The notes: generated by a model from the sequence alone, not told the origin. Counted from the first letter of the stretch, positions 17,727 to 27,575 are shown. The stretch: 64,000 nt of DNA from Ignavibacteria bacterium RIFOXYC2_FULL_35_21 (GCA_001804705.1 MHAY01000064.1:35921-99920); one strand, 5' to 3'. Program-made: numbers and translations.

Positions 17727-19922
17727 ATGAATAATCATAATAAAATAAAATGTTTTAGACAGAACACTGTTGGATATACAATTTTCAATTATAAATTTTC
17801 AATTTTCAATTTTCTGACCCTTCGTGATTTATTGGGCAGAAAATTTTCTGCCCCTACAATTTTAATATTTCTTTTCTTAACTACTTTCATACTACATTCA
17901 CAAGAAAAACCTTATTGGAAAAAAACAGAAGGTATTTATGGTGGTATTATTACTTGCATGACGGGAAATGATAATCAAATATTCATAGGAACATTGGGTT
18001 CCGGTGTTTACACATCAACAAATCCTGGTGAAAAATGGGAAGCGATTAATAATGGAATATCCAACCTCGATATAAGAGCAATCATTCTTACAAAAAGCAA
18101 TACTTTACTTGCAGGAACTTATGGCGGAGGTATTTTCAGGTCAACAGATTATGGTATTACATGGAATAAAGCTAATGTTGATTTAAAAAGCATGGACTTC
18201 AGAACATTTGCTCTTGATTCGGATGGCACAATTTGGGCTGGGTCATGTACTGCCGGAATATTTCTTTCGACTAATGATGGCATTTTCTGGGAATATGGGG
18301 GTGTGAATGATTATGATGTTTGGGCAATTGCAGTAACTAAAACAGGTAATATCTTCGCAGGCTCCTCCAAAAATGGAATTTTTTATACAAATGATAAAGG
18401 ATATAACTGGAAAAATTCTTACGCAGGTTTAACGACCGATGATGTTAGAACTATGGCTATTGTATCGGACTCACTACTTTTTGCAGGGACTAATAAGGGT
18501 GTTTTTCTTTCCACTAATGAGGGCGGCTCATGGGAAGAATTTAATTATGGTTTAACAAATTTAGATGTTTGGTCTTTGTTACCGATGAATGACGGACAAC
18601 TAATTGCAGGTACAAAAGGTGACGGTACATTTTTTATAAAACCATTGCCAGAGAATACCTGGCAGCAAAAAATTGAAAATCTGGAAGAATTATGGATTCG
18701 ATGTTTGATGCTTTCGGAAGATAATATCCTGTTTACCGGGACAGATGGTGGAGCCGGATTATTTAAAACAAATACTTCTTCAATCTTATGGGAAAAAGCA
18801 AACACCGGAATAAATAATCTGGATGTTACTTCATTTGAAATTGATAAAAATGGGAAATTAATGTCCGGTACATATTCGGATGGCATTTATATTTTTGATG
18901 AAGATTCTAACACATGGACTCGTTCTGGGGAAGGTATAACAAATAAGTATATTTTATCACTTGCTATTGACTCTTCTAATAATTATTATGTCGGTACTTA
19001 TAGTAGTGGTGTATTTTACTCGACTGATAATGGTGCTACTTTTACTCAAATTAATGAAGGGTTAGTGGATAAGCAAATCTTCTCAATGACAATAAATGCA
19101 AAGAATAAAGTAATTGCAGGAACAGGTGGAAGTGGTATTTTCAGGTATGAACCTGACTCATCAAAATGGATAAAAATTAATAAGGGCTTGAAATCTTATG
19201 TTATTTATTCATTAGTTAAGGCTCCTAATGGATTTTTATTTGCAGGTACACCAGGTGCTGGAATATTCAAATCTGAGGATGACGGTGATAATTGGATTCA
19301 AGTTAATGAAGGATTGGATGCTCCATTTATAAATGTTTTATGTGTAACAAAAAACGGAGATATTATTACAGGAACCCAGGATAAAGGTGTTTTTTTATCA
19401 AAAGATAATGGTGCAAATTGGTCAAATATCGGATTAGAAGGTACTGTATTATTATCCATTATATATTCACAGGATGAATTTGTTTATGTTGCAACTTCAG
19501 ATAGTGGGATATATCGCACCAAATTAGAGACAATTAGATGGGAACTAGTAAATGATGGTTTAATTATTAATTCTGTCCAGGCAATAATAAGTGATAAAAT
19601 AGGTAGACTTTATGCAGCAGTTCACAAAAATGGCGTATATATGTACGACCCTGCAACAGGAGTTGAAGAGTATTCTAAAGTAATGGAAAATGAAATTAAT
19701 ATTTCACCTAACCCTGCAAATGATATTATAAAAATAAGAATAGATATTCCATCAGGAATTGGAGAATCGTTTTCAATTTATAACTCAATCGGACACCTTT
19801 TAAATAAAATTGATATTAATAACACATCAGAATATTATGAATTGCAAGTCAACGATTTAACATCCGGGATTTACTTCATAAAATATAATTGTAAAAATTA
19901 TCCTTTTATCATATTCAGATAA
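17727..19922 (+). CDS. Beta-propeller T9SS secreted protein 2, repeat-derived N-terminus
   Basis: It has the same architecture as the preceding gene: about fifteen BNR/Asp-box style units (e.g. GVFLSTNEGGSWEEFNYGL), then a T9SS tail (INISPNPANDIIKIRI ... LTSGIYFIKY). The start is doubtful. The ATG at 17727 would add about 35 residues (MNNHNKIKCFRQNTVGYTIF...) encoded by low-complexity AATTTTCAATT runs and two palindromic P-family remnants. The TTG at 17832, in frame, would give a compact signal peptide beginning LGRKFSAPTILIFLFLTTF and ending at HSQ-EK, but even its n-region comes from a P-family palindrome (17834-17857). So the 5' end of the gene has been rebuilt by repeats under either choice. 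No ligand or catalytic function can be assigned. Confidence 0.78.
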   Translation: MNNHNKIKCFRQNTVGYTIFNYKFSIFNFLTLRDLLGRKFSAPTILIFLFLTTFILHSQEKPYWKKTEGIYGGIITCMTGNDNQIFIGTLGSGVYTSTNPGEKWEAINNGISNLDIRAIILTKSNTLLAGTYGGGIFRSTDYGITWNKANVDLKSMDFRTFALDSDGTIWAGSCTAGIFLSTNDGIFWEYGGVNDYDVWAIAVTKTGNIFAGSSKNGIFYTNDKGYNWKNSYAGLTTDDVRTMAIVSDSLLFAGTNKGVFLSTNEGGSWEEFNYGLTNLDVWSLLPMNDGQLIAGTKGDGTFFIKPLPENTWQQKIENLEELWIRCLMLSEDNILFTGTDGGAGLFKTNTSSILWEKANTGINNLDVTSFEIDKNGKLMSGTYSDGIYIFDEDSNTWTRSGEGITNKYILSLAIDSSNNYYVGTYSSGVFYSTDNGATFTQINEGLVDKQIFSMTINAKNKVIAGTGGSGIFRYEPDSSKWIKINKGLKSYVIYSLVKAPNGFLFAGTPGAGIFKSEDDGDNWIQVNEGLDAPFINVLCVTKNGDIITGTQDKGVFLSKDNGANWSNIGLEGTVLLSIIYSQDEFVYVATSDSGIYRTKLETIRWELVNDGLIINSVQAIISDKIGRLYAAVHKNGVYMYDPATGVEEYSKVMENEINISPNPANDIIKIRIDIPSGIGESFSIYNSIGHLLNKIDINNTSEYYELQVNDLTSGIYFIKYNCKNYPFIIFR
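17834..17857 (+). repeat. P-family palindrome inside propeller gene 2
   Basis: There is a perfect 20-bp palindrome (GGGCAGAAAA / TTTTCTGCCC) followed by CTAC. It is read in frame as the segment just before the hydrophobic signal core. A degenerate relative (GACAGAACACTGTT) is at 17758. Confidence 0.72.
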
Positions 19923-19999
19923 ATTAATTATAAAATAAGATTGAACTTATCCGTTATTACGAAAATTATTTTGAAATTTTACAAATATTATTGGTTAAT

Positions 20000-22303
20000 A
20001 TGAGAAAATATATTTTAGTTTACCTTATTTTTATTTCAATATTAAATACTACATATTCACAGGAAAAAACATCAGATAAATTAACAGGCATTATCTCAGG
20101 AGAAGTGATTTCAGCTATAACAAAGAATCCAATAAGAAGTGTAACGGTAAAGATTGAAAACATAAAACTCGGAGCTATAACTAATGCAGAAGGAAAATAT
20201 ATTATAAGAAACATACCTGCGGGAGTTTATACTGTCAGATTTTCAATTCTGGGTTATGAAGTTTATAATCAATCAAATGTCATTGTATCAACTGCAATGC
20301 CGGTACAACTTGAAATTCAACTTGTTGAGAAAGTGATTGAGCTGGAAGGCACCGAAGTTCGTTCATCTTACTTTATTAAATTATCAGAAGCTGTTACAAG
20401 TACACAAACATTCAGCGGTGAAGAGATAAAAAGAACACCGGGAGTAAGTGAGGACGTTATCCGTGCAATATCACTTTTACCGGGTGTAGGAGTTACCCAG
20501 CCCGGTAGAAATGACCTTGTTGTTCGTGGTGGAGCACCTTTTGAAAATTTATTCATTGTTGATAATATTGAGATCCCAAATATCAATCATTTCGGAACTC
20601 AAGGCACAAGCGGTGGTCCCTTATCACTGATTAATATTGATTTTGTTAAAAATGTAACATTTTCAGCCGGTGGTTTTGGAGCAAAATATGGTGATAAAAC
20701 TTCATCTTTGACAAATATTATATTAAGAAACGGAAATGAAGAAAGTTTTGGTGCTAAGGCTGTGCTATCAGCTACAGGATTCGGGCTTAATTTCGAAGGT
20801 CCAATTTCTGATAAAGGTTCATTTATTTTTGGGGCAAGAAGAAGTTATCTTGATTTCATTTTTAAAGCCGCAGGTTTTGGATTTATACCTGAATATTGGG
20901 ATTTTATTGGAAAAGCAAAATATAAATTAGACAAATCCAATTCTATATCTTTTATTGCAATTGGAGCATTGGATGATGTAAGTCTTAATAATGACAGCCT
21001 TGATAATCGCTTCAAGAACAGTACTGTAGCTGTTCCAAATCAGAAGCAATACTTTTCAGGATTAACATGGCAGCATTTACTTGGCAATGGTTTTATCAAC
21101 GTTACACTTGGTGAGACATATACAAATTATACCACTTTCCAGAATGATTCTTTGTTAAACACAGTATTTAAAAATAATTCTAAAGAAAGTGAAACCTCAC
21201 TTAAAACTGAATTAGATTATATGATTTCACCGAAGATAGAATTTTTGATTGGGAATCAGGTGAAATGGGCTACTAATCTTGCTTATGAAATTCTTATTCC
21301 GGGATTTATGAGAACCGACTCAATAGGAATTCCAAGAGAATTATATATTGATACTAACTTTACAGATTATAAAAATGCAACCTATGCAAGCATGACTGCC
21401 GGATTTGGGAACTTCAAGCTAACTATTGGAGGACGACTTGAATATAATAACTTACTCGAAACTCAATGGTATTTGTCACCGAGAGGTTCTGTTTTGTATC
21501 AACTAAATGAGGTAACAGCTTTCACAATGAGCCTTGGCAGATATTATCAATCCCCATCTTATATTTGGTTTCTTGGTGGTTCACCCGAAAAACTAAATGC
21601 AATTCGTTCTGACCAGATTGTATTAGGATTTGACCATACTTTACTTGAAGATGTAAAAGTACAGGTTGAGTTATTCTATAAATATTACGACAACTACCCT
21701 GCCCGATTATACAGACCAACTGCAGTTCTTGCTCCTTCGGGATTTGATGATATAACATATGATATACCCTTCGGACTTGAGCCATTAGTAAGTAAGGGAG
21801 TGGGGTTAGCAAGAGGATTTGAAATTTTTATTCAGAAAAAGCTTAGTGAAATACCATTATCAGGATTGTTTAGTTTAACCATTGGAGAGTCAAAATTTAA
21901 ATCATTAGTTGGTGATTTTAGACCGGGTTCCTATGATGCACTTGCAATAATCAATTTGGCTGCAGCATGGAGGATTAACAATGAATGGGAAATTTCTGCA
22001 AAATTTCGTTATTCAACCGGTTTGCCGACAACACCTTTTTATAACCAAGGAACTAATATTGGAAAACTTGATTTCAGCAGATTTAATGAAGGTGAACGTT
22101 TACCTGCATCGCACAGCATGGATTTCAGGATTGATAAAATCTGGAACTTTTCAGGTTTTATGTTGATAACTTATATAGATATTCAAAATCTTTACGGGAA
22201 GAAAAATGTTTCTGCTGTTAGATGGGATTATAGAAATAAAGAACCAAAATACCAAACCTCTTTTGGTATTCTTCCGAGTATCGGAATAGTTGCTGAAATT
22301 TGA
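20000..22303 (+). CDS. TonB-dependent receptor with carboxypeptidase-like domain
   Basis: This is an outer-membrane TonB-dependent transporter. The ATG at 20000 gives a signal peptide (MRKYILVYLIFISILNTTYSQ). Residues of about 30-110 form a CarboxypepD-regulatory-like domain (GIISGEVISAITKNPIRSV ... GVYTVRFSILGYE), typical of Bacteroidota receptors. The plug follows (PGVSEDVIRAISLLPGV, NDLVVRGGAPFENLFIVDN), then the 22-strand barrel to the end. At 768 aa it is shorter than SusC proteins (about 1000 aa) and resembles siderophore or peptide receptors. No SusD partner gene follows. The substrate is unknown. It directly follows three surface-protein genes on the same strand, but gaps of 77 bp or more leave operon structure open. 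Confidence 0.85.
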   Translation: MRKYILVYLIFISILNTTYSQEKTSDKLTGIISGEVISAITKNPIRSVTVKIENIKLGAITNAEGKYIIRNIPAGVYTVRFSILGYEVYNQSNVIVSTAMPVQLEIQLVEKVIELEGTEVRSSYFIKLSEAVTSTQTFSGEEIKRTPGVSEDVIRAISLLPGVGVTQPGRNDLVVRGGAPFENLFIVDNIEIPNINHFGTQGTSGGPLSLINIDFVKNVTFSAGGFGAKYGDKTSSLTNIILRNGNEESFGAKAVLSATGFGLNFEGPISDKGSFIFGARRSYLDFIFKAAGFGFIPEYWDFIGKAKYKLDKSNSISFIAIGALDDVSLNNDSLDNRFKNSTVAVPNQKQYFSGLTWQHLLGNGFINVTLGETYTNYTTFQNDSLLNTVFKNNSKESETSLKTELDYMISPKIEFLIGNQVKWATNLAYEILIPGFMRTDSIGIPRELYIDTNFTDYKNATYASMTAGFGNFKLTIGGRLEYNNLLETQWYLSPRGSVLYQLNEVTAFTMSLGRYYQSPSYIWFLGGSPEKLNAIRSDQIVLGFDHTLLEDVKVQVELFYKYYDNYPARLYRPTAVLAPSGFDDITYDIPFGLEPLVSKGVGLARGFEIFIQKKLSEIPLSGLFSLTIGESKFKSLVGDFRPGSYDALAIINLAAAWRINNEWEISAKFRYSTGLPTTPFYNQGTNIGKLDFSRFNEGERLPASHSMDFRIDKIWNFSGFMLITYIDIQNLYGKKNVSAVRWDYRNKEPKYQTSFGILPSIGIVAEI

Positions 22304-22406
22304 TATTTTAAAATTAATCATGAACTAATAACTATCAATAATAGAATAAAGAATTCGTCCAATTCATACGAATTTGTAAAATTCTAAACAATTTCAAGGA
22401 ATAATA

Positions 22407-24311
22407 ATGCTTGATAATGAAACATTAGACATTACATCCGATGAAGTAAAAGCAAAAAATGAATTCGAATACAAAGCAGAGATGAAGCAATTGCTTCATT
22501 TAATAGTTCATTCACTTTACACGCATCCTGAGGTTTTTCTTAGAGAACTTATATCAAATTCATCTGATGCACTGAACAAAATACGATTCAGGCGATTGAC
22601 AGATAGTAACATACTCGACCCTGATTCTGAACTTAAAATCAATATAGATATTGATGAAAAAGAAAATACTTTCTCTATTACCGATACCGGTATAGGTATG
22701 ACTAAGGAAGACCTTATCGGCAGAATCGGAACAATAGCAAGTTCGGGAACTCTCGAGTTTTTTAAGAAAATGGAGGAAGAAAATAAGAGTCTCGATGCAA
22801 ATCTTATAGGGCAATTCGGAGTCGGCTTCTACTCAGTTTTTATGGTTACCGATGAGATTAATATCGAAACTACTTATGCAGTTCCAAATTCCAAAACCTA
22901 TCTTTGGAAATCTTTTGGAGAAGATAAATTTACTGTAGAAGAAATTGAAAATAAACCGAGAGGAACAAAAATATCTTTTAAATTAAAAGATGAATATAAA
23001 GAATTTGCTCAACCCTGGAAAGTAAAAAGTATATTAAAGAAATATTCTAACTTCGTTGATTTCCCTGTTTATGTTAATGCTGAAAAAGTTAATATTGTTT
23101 CTGCACTTTGGCACAGGAAAAAAGAAGATATAAAAGATGAAGAACTAAATGATTTTTATACTTTTATATCGAATGATTCTACCCCGCCAATGGCTCATCT
23201 TCTGTTAAATATCGAAGGCATTCTAAATTTTAGGGCTTTGATTTTTATTCCAGAAACTGCCCCACCATCTCTTTTTCAGGATGCTCTTGAAAAGTCGCTT
23301 CAACTCTATTCAAACAGGATATTCATTCAGGATAATTGCAAAGAATTAATTCCCGATTACCTGAAATTCGTTAAAGGTGTCGTTGATACCGAAGAATTAC
23401 CCCTTAATGTTTCCAGGGAGGTTACACAGTCAAGCCCGGTTATCACAAAGATAAAAAATGTGTTGGTATCAAAAATACTTGCACAACTTGAAGACTGGGC
23501 TGAAAACGCTCAAGCAAAATATGAAAAATTCTATAACAATTTCGGTTCTCTTTTAAAAACAGGCATCAATGCTGATTTTACTCATAAAGTTCAATTAATC
23601 GAACTGCTAAGATATGAAACTTCATTGAGGCCAAAAGGTGAAAAGGTATCACTTAAAGAATATGTTCAAAGAATGGCTGAAGGACAGAAAGAAATATATT
23701 ACATAATGGGTGACCATAGAGATTTGATAGAGATGAATCCAAATCTTGAGTATTTCAGAAAAAATGAGCTGGAGGTCTTGTATCTTACAGACCCCGTTGA
23801 TGTTTTCACTATCCCTTATATATTTGAATATGACAAAAAGCAACTTAAATCCATTGAGAAAGCCGATATTGATATTAAAAAAGTAAATAAAGAAGAAAAA
23901 TCCAGTGATACAAGTAATAAAGGCTTGCTCGATTATTTTAAAGAAGTTCTCGGAGATAAAGTGGAGGATGTCATAGAATCAAACAGGCTGGTTGACTCTG
24001 CCGTTACCTTAGTTGTTGGTAAGCAGGGTTTTGACCCGCAGGTCGAAAAAATGATGCAATACATAGATAAAAACTTCACTCATTCTAAAAGAATCCTGGA
24101 GGTTAATACTTCACATAATATTATTAGAAATATCAATTCTTTATTTATTGCAAACTCAAATCCTGAACTTGTTAATAATGCTATATTGCAGCTTTACGAA
24201 GGTGCCTTGCTTTTAGAAGGGAAATTGCCTTCGCCAAACGAGTTTTTAAAGAGAATGAATGAATTTATCGAATTATCAACAAAATCAAAAAATGTAGGGG
24301 AAGTTTCATAA
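22407..24311 (+). CDS. htpG: Chaperone HtpG (bacterial Hsp90)
   Basis: This is the cytoplasmic ATP-dependent chaperone of the Hsp90 family; it helps fold and stabilise client proteins under stress. The GHKL ATPase domain is clear: ELISNSSDAL at residues 47-56, DTGIGM at 93-98, GTIASSGT near 109, and GQFGVGFYS at 135-143. The middle-domain catalytic arginine lies in NVSREVTQ (about Arg337). A linker rich in K/E/S near residue 495 precedes the C-terminal dimerisation domain. At 634 aa it is the usual bacterial length. The gene stands alone. No CIRCE or other heat-shock operator was recognised upstream. The ATG at 22407 is preceded by CAAGGAATAA, a moderate ribosome site. Confidence 0.95.
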   Translation: MLDNETLDITSDEVKAKNEFEYKAEMKQLLHLIVHSLYTHPEVFLRELISNSSDALNKIRFRRLTDSNILDPDSELKINIDIDEKENTFSITDTGIGMTKEDLIGRIGTIASSGTLEFFKKMEEENKSLDANLIGQFGVGFYSVFMVTDEINIETTYAVPNSKTYLWKSFGEDKFTVEEIENKPRGTKISFKLKDEYKEFAQPWKVKSILKKYSNFVDFPVYVNAEKVNIVSALWHRKKEDIKDEELNDFYTFISNDSTPPMAHLLLNIEGILNFRALIFIPETAPPSLFQDALEKSLQLYSNRIFIQDNCKELIPDYLKFVKGVVDTEELPLNVSREVTQSSPVITKIKNVLVSKILAQLEDWAENAQAKYEKFYNNFGSLLKTGINADFTHKVQLIELLRYETSLRPKGEKVSLKEYVQRMAEGQKEIYYIMGDHRDLIEMNPNLEYFRKNELEVLYLTDPVDVFTIPYIFEYDKKQLKSIEKADIDIKKVNKEEKSSDTSNKGLLDYFKEVLGDKVEDVIESNRLVDSAVTLVVGKQGFDPQVEKMMQYIDKNFTHSKRILEVNTSHNIIRNINSLFIANSNPELVNNAILQLYEGALLLEGKLPSPNEFLKRMNEFIELSTKSKNVGEVS

Positions 24312-24629
24312 CCTTCCTAATGCTTATGAAAACGTAGGTACAGAACATCATTCTGTCCTTTATTGAATTTATATAACAAAATTTTGTCTCTAATTAGCAA
24401 TAAATTAGTCATTGTTCTGTCCCTAAGTCGAAATTAATAAAAAAAGTTCTTGATGTAAGCTATTGAATTGTTGTATTTTTGTATAGTGTATAATTAACAA
24501 TTTGAAAATAATAAGATTTATTTTTCTGAATTTCTTACAAACACCAAATTAAGGGCAGAAAATATTCTACCTGTACATGAGCAATAATTGTAAACGCATC
24601 TTCATAAATTTTAGTAGGATAGATTAAAT
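24312..24629. other. Repeat-bearing gap between htpG and queA
   Basis: This gap of 318 bp has no ORF. It contains three degenerate P-family remnants: GTAGGTACAGAACATCATTC (from 24334), ATTGTTCTGTCCCTAA (from 24411) and GGGCAGAAAATATTCTACC (from 24553). The rest is AT-rich. The queA promoter should lie in its last 100 bp but no confident box was found. Confidence 0.6.
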
Positions 24630-25673
24630 ATGAAATTATCAGAATTCAAGTACAATTTTCCCAAGAACCTAATAGCAAAATTCCCTGCCGAGCCGAGAGA
24701 CTCAGCAAAATTGATGGTGCTCAACAGAAGTAACGGGAAAATTGAAGAAAGAGTATTCGAAGACATTATAGATTATCTTAATAAGGGCGACTGTCTTGTT
24801 GTGAATGATACAAAGGTCTTCCCTGCCCGTTTGTTTGGTAAAAAAGAAAAGACAAATGCGAAAATAGAAGTAATGTTATTGAGAGAACTGAAATCAGAGG
24901 AACGAATTTGGGACGTACTTGTCGAGCCTGCAAGAAAAGTCAGAATCGGTAATAAAATTTATTTCGACAATAATAAATTCAACTGCGAAGTCATAGATAA
25001 CACAACATCACGAGGCAGAACCGTCAGGTTCAGCTTTGATGGCAACCTGTTTAAAATAATTGAAAAAATAGGAGAAATGCCGCTTCCCGAATATATAAAG
25101 CGAGAGCCGACAGAACATGACAAAAAAACTTATCAGTGCGTTTTTGCTAATAAAAATCACCTTGCATCAATTCAACCACCAACAGCGGGATTGCATTTTA
25201 CCGAAGAACTCCTGAAAGAAATAGAAGCTAAAGGTATTAGAATAGCCAAAGTATTACTAAACATTGGACAAGGTTCATTCGAAAGGATTGAAGTCGAAGA
25301 CCTGACTAAACATAGAATGTATTCGGAATTCTTTACGATTTCGAGGGAATCGGCAGAAATTATCAATAAATCGTTGAAAGCGAAAAAGCAAGTAATGGCA
25401 GTTGGTTCGAGCGTTGTAAGGGCTCTTGAATCGTCAGTGCTGACATCAGGCCAGGTAAAGCCGAATAAAGGCTGGACGGATAAATTTATTTATCCGCCAT
25501 TCGATTTTAAAATCGTTGGTAAATTCCTTACCAATTTCCAGCCGCCTGCATCACCGTCTTTACTTATGACTGCGACTTTTGCAGGCAAAGAAGAAATGTA
25601 TAAAGCATATAAAAAGGCAATGAAAAGCAACTTCCGCTTTTTTGCTTATGGAGACGCATTTTTAATGATTTAA
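24630..25673 (+). CDS. queA: S-adenosylmethionine:tRNA ribosyltransferase-isomerase QueA
   Basis: This enzyme transfers and isomerises the ribosyl part of SAM onto preQ1-modified tRNA, giving epoxyqueuosine, the penultimate step of queuosine synthesis. Family features: FKYNFPKNLIAKFPAEPRD at the N-terminus, GDCLVVNDTKVFPARLFG near residue 55, PPTAGLHFTEELL near residue 180, LNIGQGSFERIEVEDLTKHRM, and the C-terminal LLMTATFAGKEEMYKAYKKA...FRFFAYGDAFLM. The length of 347 aa is typical. No preQ1 riboswitch was seen upstream. The queuosine partners (tgt, queG) are not in the window. Confidence 0.95.
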   Translation: MKLSEFKYNFPKNLIAKFPAEPRDSAKLMVLNRSNGKIEERVFEDIIDYLNKGDCLVVNDTKVFPARLFGKKEKTNAKIEVMLLRELKSEERIWDVLVEPARKVRIGNKIYFDNNKFNCEVIDNTTSRGRTVRFSFDGNLFKIIEKIGEMPLPEYIKREPTEHDKKTYQCVFANKNHLASIQPPTAGLHFTEELLKEIEAKGIRIAKVLLNIGQGSFERIEVEDLTKHRMYSEFFTISRESAEIINKSLKAKKQVMAVGSSVVRALESSVLTSGQVKPNKGWTDKFIYPPFDFKIVGKFLTNFQPPASPSLLMTATFAGKEEMYKAYKKAMKSNFRFFAYGDAFLMI

Positions 25674-25702
25674 AAATAGTGTGCAATTTATTAATTTTGT
25701 AA

Positions 25703-25730
25703 GTAGGGACACAAGATTTTGTGTCCCTAC
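25703..25730 (+). repeat. P-family palindrome between queA and mutA
   Basis: This is the best-formed copy of the family: perfect 12-bp arms GTAGGGACACAA / TTGTGTCCCTAC around GATT. A second, partial copy with the same ACACAA/TTGTGT variant lies 115 bp downstream inside the mutA 5' end. Confidence 0.8.
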
Positions 25731-25760
25731 TTTTCATTTTTGCCTTTTTTGTTAATAATG

Positions 25761-25796
25761 TTGTCTGAACTGTGATTTGTATGATTTTGATAATTT
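25761..25796 (+). repeat. N-family repeat (TTGTCTGAACTGTGATTT), copy 1
   Basis: TTGTCTGAACTGTGATTTGT followed by ATGATTTTGATAATTT. Similar sequence occurs over the mutA stop codon (27561-27600) and at 28231-28266. Here it lies just before mutA. Confidence 0.6.
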
Positions 25797-25823
25797 AAAT
25801 TATTTGTTAAATGAATTAAAAAG

Positions 25824-27575
25824 ATGAAAGACAAATTAAAAAATGTAGGAATACAAAATGAAAGTATGGATACAAAATCTTGTGTCCCTACATTTCAGGT
25901 GCACCTACTTAAGGATTTTCAAAGAACCAATTATGGAGAGTGGGAGAAATTATCTAATTCGATATTAAATAATAAATTAGATGATTATGTTAATAAATTA
26001 TATAAAAATATTATAACTAAACCCATTTATTTTAAAGATGATATTAGTGATTTACATATTCAAATTAATTCTCTTCCAGGATTATATCATAATTTAAAAA
26101 GAAATAAATTAATTCATTCAAATCAATGGGAAATAGCTCAAGAAATTCCTTTACCATTACCTGAAGAATTTAATAAATCATTATCAGAAAATCTTATAAA
26201 TGGTCAAAATGCTATTAGTATAGCACTTGATGATGCTTCGGCTTTCGGATTTAATCCCGAAGATTCAATCAAAGTGAAGGTTGGTCGAAATGGTATTTCA
26301 ATATTTTTCTCGGATGATTTTGAAAAGACATTGAAAAATATTGACGCTGAACAGTATCCGATTTATATCAAGACATCAACAAACCTTACTTCCATAGCAT
26401 CTGTTTTCTTATCATATCTTTTAAATAATAAAATAAATATAAAAAAATTATCCGGTGGATTCCATTATGACCCATTGTCCGTACTAGCACAAAAACATGA
26501 ATTTCCATACGATTATGAATTGCTCTTTGATGAAATTGTTTCTTTGATTACTTGGCTTCATTCAAAAAAATGTCCATTTTCAGTAATAACAATTAATGGA
26601 AATTTATTCAACGAATCTGGTGGAAATGCAGTTCAGGAAATTGCCTTCTCAATGAGCGAAACTGTCTTATATTTAAAAGAGTTAATAAGTAGAGGGATTG
26701 AAATTAATGAAGCGGCAAAAAGAATTAGACTTTCTTATTCAATTGGACCTAACTTTTTCGTTGAAATATCAAAACTTAGGGCAGCGAGGTTGCTTTGGTC
26801 AAAAATAATTAAACATTTTGGGGGAAATGAAGATTCACAAAAAGTATTTATTCATGCTGAAACCTGCAAATGGAACAAAACAAAACATGACCCTTATGTT
26901 AATATCCTCAGAAATACAGGTGAAGCACTTTCTGCTATACTTGGTGGATGCGATAGCCTCAATCTACAATACTTTGATAATGCCTTTGGTATTCCTAATG
27001 AGTTTTCAAGAAGAATAACACGCAACACTCAGCTTGTATTGATGGAAGAATGTGATTTGACAGGAATTACAGACATTCCGGGCGGTTCCTGGTATATTGA
27101 GAATCTGACCAACGAACTTGCTAAAAAGGCTTGGGAATTGTTCCAGGAAGTTGAAAAAAAGGGTGGATTTTATAAAGCTCTCGATAATGGTTTCATAAAA
27201 GAAGAAATAGAAAAAGTCAAGTATGAAAGGTTATTTAATTTCAATAAGAAGAAAGATGTTTTAATCGGTACAAATATATATCCAAACCCAAATGAAAAGC
27301 CTATAGAAGCAACAGAAATAGACTACAACGCAATTTTTAAGCAAATACATTCAACACTTAGGGTGCATATTGAAAAACGAGACAACATGAAGGTGTCTAA
27401 ATTGTTGGATGTGCTAAATGATACCGTCAATGATAATCCAATCAATTCCTTCGAATCGGCATTAAATGCCGTAAAAGCAGGAGCCACACTCGGTGAAATC
27501 AGTAAACCGTTTAATATTAAATTTAATGCAACGATTAAAAATCCAATAGAGAAGATGAAATTGTCTGAACTTTGA
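25824..27575 (+). CDS. mutA: Methylmalonyl-CoA mutase, small (beta) subunit
   Basis: This is a homologue of the non-catalytic subunit of adenosylcobalamin-dependent methylmalonyl-CoA mutase, which interconverts succinyl-CoA and (R)-methylmalonyl-CoA in propionate metabolism. The TIM-barrel part is clear (e.g. ISKLRAARLLWSKIIKHFGG, NILRNTGEALSAILGGCDSL, IPGGSWYIENLTNELAKKAW). It ends at 583 aa without the DxHxxG cobalamin-binding domain, as expected for MutA. Homology appears to start at about residue 29 (LLKDFQRTNYGEWEKL); the residues before it (KNVGIQNESMDTKSCVPTF) are encoded by a P-family repeat. The last residues (LSEL-stop) lie in an N-family repeat. No mutB gene follows; the next 737 bp are non-coding repeats. 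The start at the ATG 25824 is uncertain for this reason. mutB is expected elsewhere in the genome. Confidence 0.85.
   Translation: MKDKLKNVGIQNESMDTKSCVPTFQVHLLKDFQRTNYGEWEKLSNSILNNKLDDYVNKLYKNIITKPIYFKDDISDLHIQINSLPGLYHNLKRNKLIHSNQWEIAQEIPLPLPEEFNKSLSENLINGQNAISIALDDASAFGFNPEDSIKVKVGRNGISIFFSDDFEKTLKNIDAEQYPIYIKTSTNLTSIASVFLSYLLNNKINIKKLSGGFHYDPLSVLAQKHEFPYDYELLFDEIVSLITWLHSKKCPFSVITINGNLFNESGGNAVQEIAFSMSETVLYLKELISRGIEINEAAKRIRLSYSIGPNFFVEISKLRAARLLWSKIIKHFGGNEDSQKVFIHAETCKWNKTKHDPYVNILRNTGEALSAILGGCDSLNLQYFDNAFGIPNEFSRRITRNTQLVLMEECDLTGITDIPGGSWYIENLTNELAKKAWELFQEVEKKGGFYKALDNGFIKEEIEKVKYERLFNFNKKKDVLIGTNIYPNPNEKPIEATEIDYNAIFKQIHSTLRVHIEKRDNMKVSKLLDVLNDTVNDNPINSFESALNAVKAGATLGEISKPFNIKFNATIKNPIEKMKLSEL
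25845..25891 (+). repeat. P-family repeat inside the mutA 5' end
   Basis: GTAGGAATACAAAATG, then GGATACAAAATCTTGTGTCC and CTAC: a degenerate left half and an intact right half of the variant seen at 25703. It is read in frame as codons 8-23 of the mutA ORF. Confidence 0.7.

Noticed and set aside
18545-18886. 113-aa ORF antisense to propeller gene 2
   Set aside because: A shadow of the repeat units in the opposite frame; composition is that of a reverse translation.
22304-22406. Heat-shock (CIRCE-type) operator before htpG
   Set aside because: No TTAGCACTC/GAGTGCTAA pair is present.
24560-24629. preQ1 riboswitch before queA
   Set aside because: No C-rich loop and A-rich tail pseudoknot pattern could be found in the short leader.
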